This document shows, piece after piece, positions 34,332 to 37,591 of a stretch of DNA of 37,591 nt. The stretch is from contig JAGXSO010000074.1 of the NCBI GenBank assembly GCA_018333775.1, positions 1 through 37,591 on the forward strand. The letters are read 5' to 3'. The notes below the pieces were generated by a model, which saw only the letters and a list, made by a program, of their open reading frames with translations, searched no databases and was not told the origin of the DNA. This DNA is from Truepera sp. Its GTDB lineage: Bacteria; Deinococcota; Deinococci; Deinococcales; Trueperaceae. Positions within the stretch are counted from its first letter, which is position 1. Every line of letters begins with the position of its first letter. A program made the position numbers and the translations under genes.

Positions 34332-35411
34332 ATGGTTAGTGGAAAGAGCAGAAGCTGGTCGCGTGTGGCCGCAATCGTCGTGGCGGTAGCCTTTATCAGT
34401 ACCGCCCTGGCTCAGGAGTTTCGCTGGACGATGGTGACGGGCTGGCCCGCCGCGCACGCCTATCAGTTGATGGTCAAAGAATTTGCCGAGAGTGTCGAGC
34501 GGGCCAGTGGCGGGCGCATGGTGATCGATGTGCATCCGGCGGGAGCGATCGTCGGGGCGTTTGAAGTGCTTGACGCCGTGGATGCGGGGGTCGCCGAAAT
34601 GGGCCATGGTTGGTTAGGCTGGTGGATGGGTAAGCACCCGGCGACGAACTTTTTTGCCTCGGTTCCGGCGCATTTAGAGGCGCCCATGTACATGGCCTGG
34701 TTTTACGATGGGGGCGGCATAGAGCTGCTGAACCGCCTGCTTCAAGACGAGATGGGGCTGAACGTGCTCGCTAGGCCAGCCGGCGTCTATAGCGCCGAGA
34801 CCTTTGCCTGGAGCAACCGGCCGCTTCGCACCATTGAGGACTTCGTAGGCTTGCGCTTCCGCACCGTCGGCTGGTGGGCGGACATCTTGCGCGGGGCAGG
34901 CGTGGCCGTGGTGTCGATACCCGGTGGCGAGGTTTTTCCGGCACTCGAGCGCGGCGTCATCGACGCGGGTGAATTCACCACCCCCTGGGGTGACCGGCTG
35001 CTCGCCTTTTACGAAGTGACCAGGTACTTCACCGGGCCCGGCATACACCAGCCAACCACTGCGCAAGTAGTATTGATCAATCGCACGGCTTGGGAGAGGC
35101 TTCCCCCAGACCTCCAGGCGATCATCGAGATAGCTGCCGAGGCGAACACGATTCGCTCCTGGTCGCGCGACATGGTTATGAGTATGGAGGCCATCGACTA
35201 CTTCGCAGAGCAAGGCATGACCGTTGTCAAGATCGACGAAGAGGCCCAGCACGCCCTCCGCGAGCTGGCGTGGGCTCACATTGACAGAGTGGCGGCCGAG
35301 AATGCCTTTTCTGCTGAGGTGTGGGCTTCCATGCAGGAGTTCTATGCCCGCTTTCTCGAATTCGATCGCTTGATGCTACCGGTGCGGCCCCCACCCCAAG
35401 GGGCAGAGTAA
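34332..35411 (+). CDS. dctP: TRAP transporter substrate-binding protein (DctP)
   Basis: 359-residue periplasmic binding protein of the DctP family, with signal peptide (RVAAIVVAVAFISTALA). It has FRWTMVTGWP at the mature N-terminus, a GGEVFPALERGVIDAGEF motif near 198, and TPWGDRLLAFYEVTRYF. The pattern is closest to the keto-acid/mannitol-chloroaromatic type (TakP/FcbT1). GGAAGG precedes the ATG at 34332. With the ketone-body enzymes next door, 3-hydroxybutyrate, acetoacetate or another keto/hydroxy acid is a plausible ligand; this is inference. Confidence 0.88.
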   Translation: MVSGKSRSWSRVAAIVVAVAFISTALAQEFRWTMVTGWPAAHAYQLMVKEFAESVERASGGRMVIDVHPAGAIVGAFEVLDAVDAGVAEMGHGWLGWWMGKHPATNFFASVPAHLEAPMYMAWFYDGGGIELLNRLLQDEMGLNVLARPAGVYSAETFAWSNRPLRTIEDFVGLRFRTVGWWADILRGAGVAVVSIPGGEVFPALERGVIDAGEFTTPWGDRLLAFYEVTRYFTGPGIHQPTTAQVVLINRTAWERLPPDLQAIIEIAAEANTIRSWSRDMVMSMEAIDYFAEQGMTVVKIDEEAQHALRELAWAHIDRVAAENAFSAEVWASMQEFYARFLEFDRLMLPVRPPPQGAE

Positions 35412-35450
35412 GGCGCAATGTGCGGCTGGTTACTGGCTTACTGACGGCAT

Positions 35451-35485
35451 ACAGCTCCGGGAATGCAGTGCATTCCCGGAGCTGT
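35451..35485 (+). terminator. Perfect 17-bp-arm hairpin between dctP and dctQ
   Basis: ACAGCTCCGGGAATGCA and TGCATTCCCGGAGCTGT flank a single G, a perfect 17+1+17 palindrome. No U tract follows. In transporter operons such hairpins after the binding protein protect its mRNA or partly terminate, so that the binding protein exceeds the membrane subunits. This role is inferred. Confidence 0.7.
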
Positions 35486-35531
35486 TGCCACGTTAAGAGA
35501 GTGTGAGCGATTGAGAGTGGGGTCATAAGCT

Positions 35532-36095
35532 ATGAAGTTGATCAGGGCGGTCCTCACAGGCATTGACCGCGTTAACGCCATCATCGCCAAGGCGGCGGCG
35601 TGGTTGATGCTGCCGCTAGTGCTCATCATCGTCTACGAGGTGGTGCTGCGTTACGTCTTCCACCGGCCTACCTTATGGGTTTTCGACATGACTTATTTTT
35701 TCGCCAGCATCATCGTCATGTTCGGAGCCGCCTATACCCTGCAGACCAAAGGGCATGTCAGCGTGGACATCTTTTATGAGCGTTTGTCGCCCCGGACTAA
35801 GGCGCTCGTCGACGTCGTCTTGTACCCGCTGTTATTCTTCACGCTCTGGCTCCTCACCTTAAACGTGTTGTTCCCGCACGTCATCAACTCTATCTTGCGC
35901 GCCGAGCGAGCCGTCCTAGGGGTGTGGCTGCCGCCGATCTGGCCCTTCAAGAGCTGGCTTTTGCTCGGGGTCATCATGCTCACACTGCAAGGGGTGGCGG
36001 AATGGGTGCGCGCCTTGTGTGTGGTTATCGGCAGGCCGCTTGAGCCTCCCGCGGAGGCGGTAGTAGCTAGCGACCCTAAGGAGATCCGCCTATGA
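35532..36095 (+). CDS. dctQ: TRAP transporter small membrane subunit (DctQ)
   Basis: 187-residue membrane protein with four helices (WLMLPLVLIIVYEVVLRYV, TYFFASIIVMFGAAYTLQ, VVLYPLLFFTLWLLTLNVL, WLLLGVIMLTLQGVAEWV). The TLQTKGHVSVDIFYERLSP stretch after helix 2 is the DctQ signature (GHVRVD). It overlaps dctM by four bases (ATGA). Small subunit of the TRAP importer, paired with DctM. Confidence 0.88.
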   Translation: MKLIRAVLTGIDRVNAIIAKAAAWLMLPLVLIIVYEVVLRYVFHRPTLWVFDMTYFFASIIVMFGAAYTLQTKGHVSVDIFYERLSPRTKALVDVVLYPLLFFTLWLLTLNVLFPHVINSILRAERAVLGVWLPPIWPFKSWLLLGVIMLTLQGVAEWVRALCVVIGRPLEPPAEAVVASDPKEIRL

Positions 36096-37414
36096 GTGTC
36101 GAGCTCTTGACCGTGCTGATGTTCGCCTCGGTGATCGTAGGGATTTTGCTCGGATTTCCCATCGCCTTTGTACTAGGTGGGCTAGCGGCCATCTTTGGCT
36201 ATCTTCTGTTCGGTCCCGGCATCGCTAACATCTTTATGCTGCGCATGTTCGGCGTGCTGCAAGATAATATTCTCATCGCCATTCCCTTGTTTGTCTATAT
36301 GGGGGTGGTGCTCGAGCAGACCGGCATCGTGGGCAGGCTTTTTGACACTATGCGGCTGCTCCTCGGCCGCTTGCCGGGCGGCCTGGCCGTCACCACCATC
36401 GTCAGCGCGACCATCTTCGCCGCTGGGGTCGGAGTGGTCGGCGCCTCCATAGTCGCCATCGGGCTTATCGCGCTACCCTCGATGCTCAAGTACCACTACA
36501 ACAAACCTCTGGCGACCGGCGCCATCTGTGCCGGCGGTACGCTCGGCATCTTGATCCCGCCCTCAATCCTGATTGTAATCTACGGCCCTACCGCCGGCCT
36601 CTCGGTCGGGCAGCTGTTCATGGCCGCTATCGGGCCGGGCCTACTGCTCTCTCTCCTCTACGTGATTTACACCGTGGTCGTCTGTGCCATCAAACCCGAA
36701 CTCGGGCCAGCGATCAGCCGGGAGGAGGCCGCAGTGCCGCTGCGCCACAAGGTCTCGCTCTTTTTTACCTCGGTGGCACCGGTCGCGGCGATCATCGTGA
36801 CGGTGCTGGGGACTATCTTCTTCGGCCTAGCGACACCGACCGAAGCGGCAGGCGTTGGCGCCTTTGCCGCCCTCCTCTTGGCCCTTGCCTATCGGACGCT
36901 GAACCTGAGGACACTGTGGCGCACGGTTCACAGCGCCTTGCGGATCACCTCGATGATTTATCTGGTGATCCTCGGGGCACAGTTTTTCACCAGCGTCTTC
37001 ACCCGTATGGGCGGCGGCCGCGTGGTGCGCGACGCCTTTGTCGGCCTCCCCTTTGAGCCCGTGGTCGTGCTTATCATGATGCTGTCGGTCGTCTTCATCC
37101 TGGGGATGTTCATCGACTGGCTTGGCGTCATCATGCTGGCGGTGCCGCTTTTCACGCCGATCGCCGCCGCCCTCGGCTTTGAGCCCATCTGGTTCGCCAT
37201 GATGGTGATGCTAGTGTTGCAGACCTCGTTCTTGACGCCGCCCTTTGCCTACGCGATCTTCTACCTCAAGGGCATCGCGCCACCCGAAGTCAGCACGATC
37301 GATATCTACAAGGGGATCCTGCCTTTTGTTGCGCTGCAGCTGCTGGCGCTTGTCCTCCTTTACTGGCAACCGCAGATCGCCCTCTGGTTGCCGCAATTTA
37401 TGCTGCACCGTTAA
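36092..37414 (+). CDS. dctM: TRAP transporter large membrane subunit (DctM)
   Basis: 440-residue membrane protein with about twelve helices, the sodium-coupled transport subunit. Family features are GFPIAFVLGGLAAIFGY, IPLFVYMGVVLEQTGI, GTLGILIPPSILIVIYGPTAGLSVGQLF and FLTPPFAYAIFYLKGIAPPEV. Length and gene order with dctP and dctQ are normal. It ends the operon; a palindromic repeat follows. Confidence 0.92.
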   Translation: MSVELLTVLMFASVIVGILLGFPIAFVLGGLAAIFGYLLFGPGIANIFMLRMFGVLQDNILIAIPLFVYMGVVLEQTGIVGRLFDTMRLLLGRLPGGLAVTTIVSATIFAAGVGVVGASIVAIGLIALPSMLKYHYNKPLATGAICAGGTLGILIPPSILIVIYGPTAGLSVGQLFMAAIGPGLLLSLLYVIYTVVVCAIKPELGPAISREEAAVPLRHKVSLFFTSVAPVAAIIVTVLGTIFFGLATPTEAAGVGAFAALLLALAYRTLNLRTLWRTVHSALRITSMIYLVILGAQFFTSVFTRMGGGRVVRDAFVGLPFEPVVVLIMMLSVVFILGMFIDWLGVIMLAVPLFTPIAAALGFEPIWFAMMVMLVLQTSFLTPPFAYAIFYLKGIAPPEVSTIDIYKGILPFVALQLLALVLLYWQPQIALWLPQFMLHR

Positions 37415-37428
37415 GCTAAAGCAACTCC

Positions 37429-37581
37429 CCTTACGCAGGCACCGTGCTGTAGGCCCCTTTTGTCATTGCGAGGAGTGACAAAGGAGCGACGTGGCAATCT
37501 CGGTTTGTGTACAGTACGTGCATCTAGAGATTGCTTCCCCTTCGGCTTTGCCTCAGGGTCGCAATGACAGCGTGCGTAAGG
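37429..37581. repeat. Palindromic MITE-like intergenic repeat
   Basis: CCTTACGCA (37429-37437) and TGCGTAAGG (37573-37581) frame an element with the inner pair TGTCATTGCGA (37461-37471) and TCGCAATGACA (37559-37569), and GCAATCTC/GAGATTGC (37494-37501, 37527-37534). This TCATTGCGAGG...GCAATCTC wording is a widespread dispersed bacterial repeat. No transposase is encoded. Confidence 0.8.
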
Positions 37582-37591
37582 TGAGTAAAGT

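Noticed and set aside
34113..34607. 164-codon open frame on the - strand across the dctP start
   Set aside because: It is antisense to dctP and out of frame with the dehydrogenase; the protein shows no known motif, and the conserved NAD-binding motif is read in a different frame.
34674..35279. 201-codon open frame on the - strand inside dctP
   Set aside because: Antisense to a well conserved TRAP binding protein gene and without recognisable motifs.

Overview
The window looks like chromosomal DNA from a GC-rich member of the Deinococcota, most plausibly a Truepera-like lineage. The assignment is an inference. It rests on the gene repertoire, on many genes that start 5-9 bases downstream of a TANNNT -10 box with no room for a leader or ribosome binding site (a style described for Deinococcus), on the GC-rich codon use, and on frequent CTCGAG. 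No tRNA, rRNA, CRISPR array or phage module is visible. Coding density is high and no stretch over 300 bases is empty: the only gene-poor one (31127-31525) holds a broken ABC transporter.

Layout. 1-4773: galactoside utilisation cluster on the + strand (tail of one GH4 glycosidase, a complete GH4 alpha-galactosidase, a LacI-type regulator, galT, galK). 4745-7196: RNase R with a tiny zinc-ribbon protein immediately downstream, on the - strand. 7243-8797: tightly coupled yrbG-like cation antiporter, a 50-residue membrane peptide and cutA. 8826-9495: MntA/HepT toxin-antitoxin pair. 9625-10631: Fur/Zur-type regulator and a Nudix hydrolase. 10791-14610: zinc acquisition operon resembling AztD-AztC-AztA-AztB (His-rich beta-propeller chaperone, zinc-binding protein lacking the usual His-rich loop, ATPase, permease), facing the Fur-family gene across a region with two related operators, one of them a 10+2+10 perfect palindrome.

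14774-19504: MFS transporter, orphan amino-acid-type binding protein, DJ-1/PfpI protein, GT4 glycosyltransferase, and a shikimate-dehydrogenase-like protein that seems to have lost its catalytic residues. 19551-24443: a secreted phosphodiester-glycosidase-like protein, then a three-gene run of membrane/periplasmic proteins of unknown function ending in a long disordered Pro/Glu/Ala-rich protein. 24489-24523 carries five GGG-containing heptamers (a G-quadruplex motif). 24578-28167: lipoprotein (- strand) and a solitary AddA-type helicase-nuclease. 28256-28893: VapBC. 28932-31126: serine hydrolase of the beta-lactamase fold and anmK (cell wall recycling). 31130-31453: remnant of an ABC exporter ATPase.

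31526-37414 looks like a ketone-body module: acetoacetyl-CoA synthetase, 3-hydroxybutyrate dehydrogenase (no ordinary start codon visible) and a complete TRAP transporter (DctP, DctQ, DctM) with a perfect 17-bp stem hairpin between DctP and DctQ. The window ends in a palindromic MITE-like repeat (37429-37581).

Best candidates for something new: the Zur/Azt system with its operators, the catalytically degenerate AroE-like protein with twin AGTATACT palindromes, the unknown three-gene envelope cluster, and the association of the ketone-body enzymes with a TRAP transporter.
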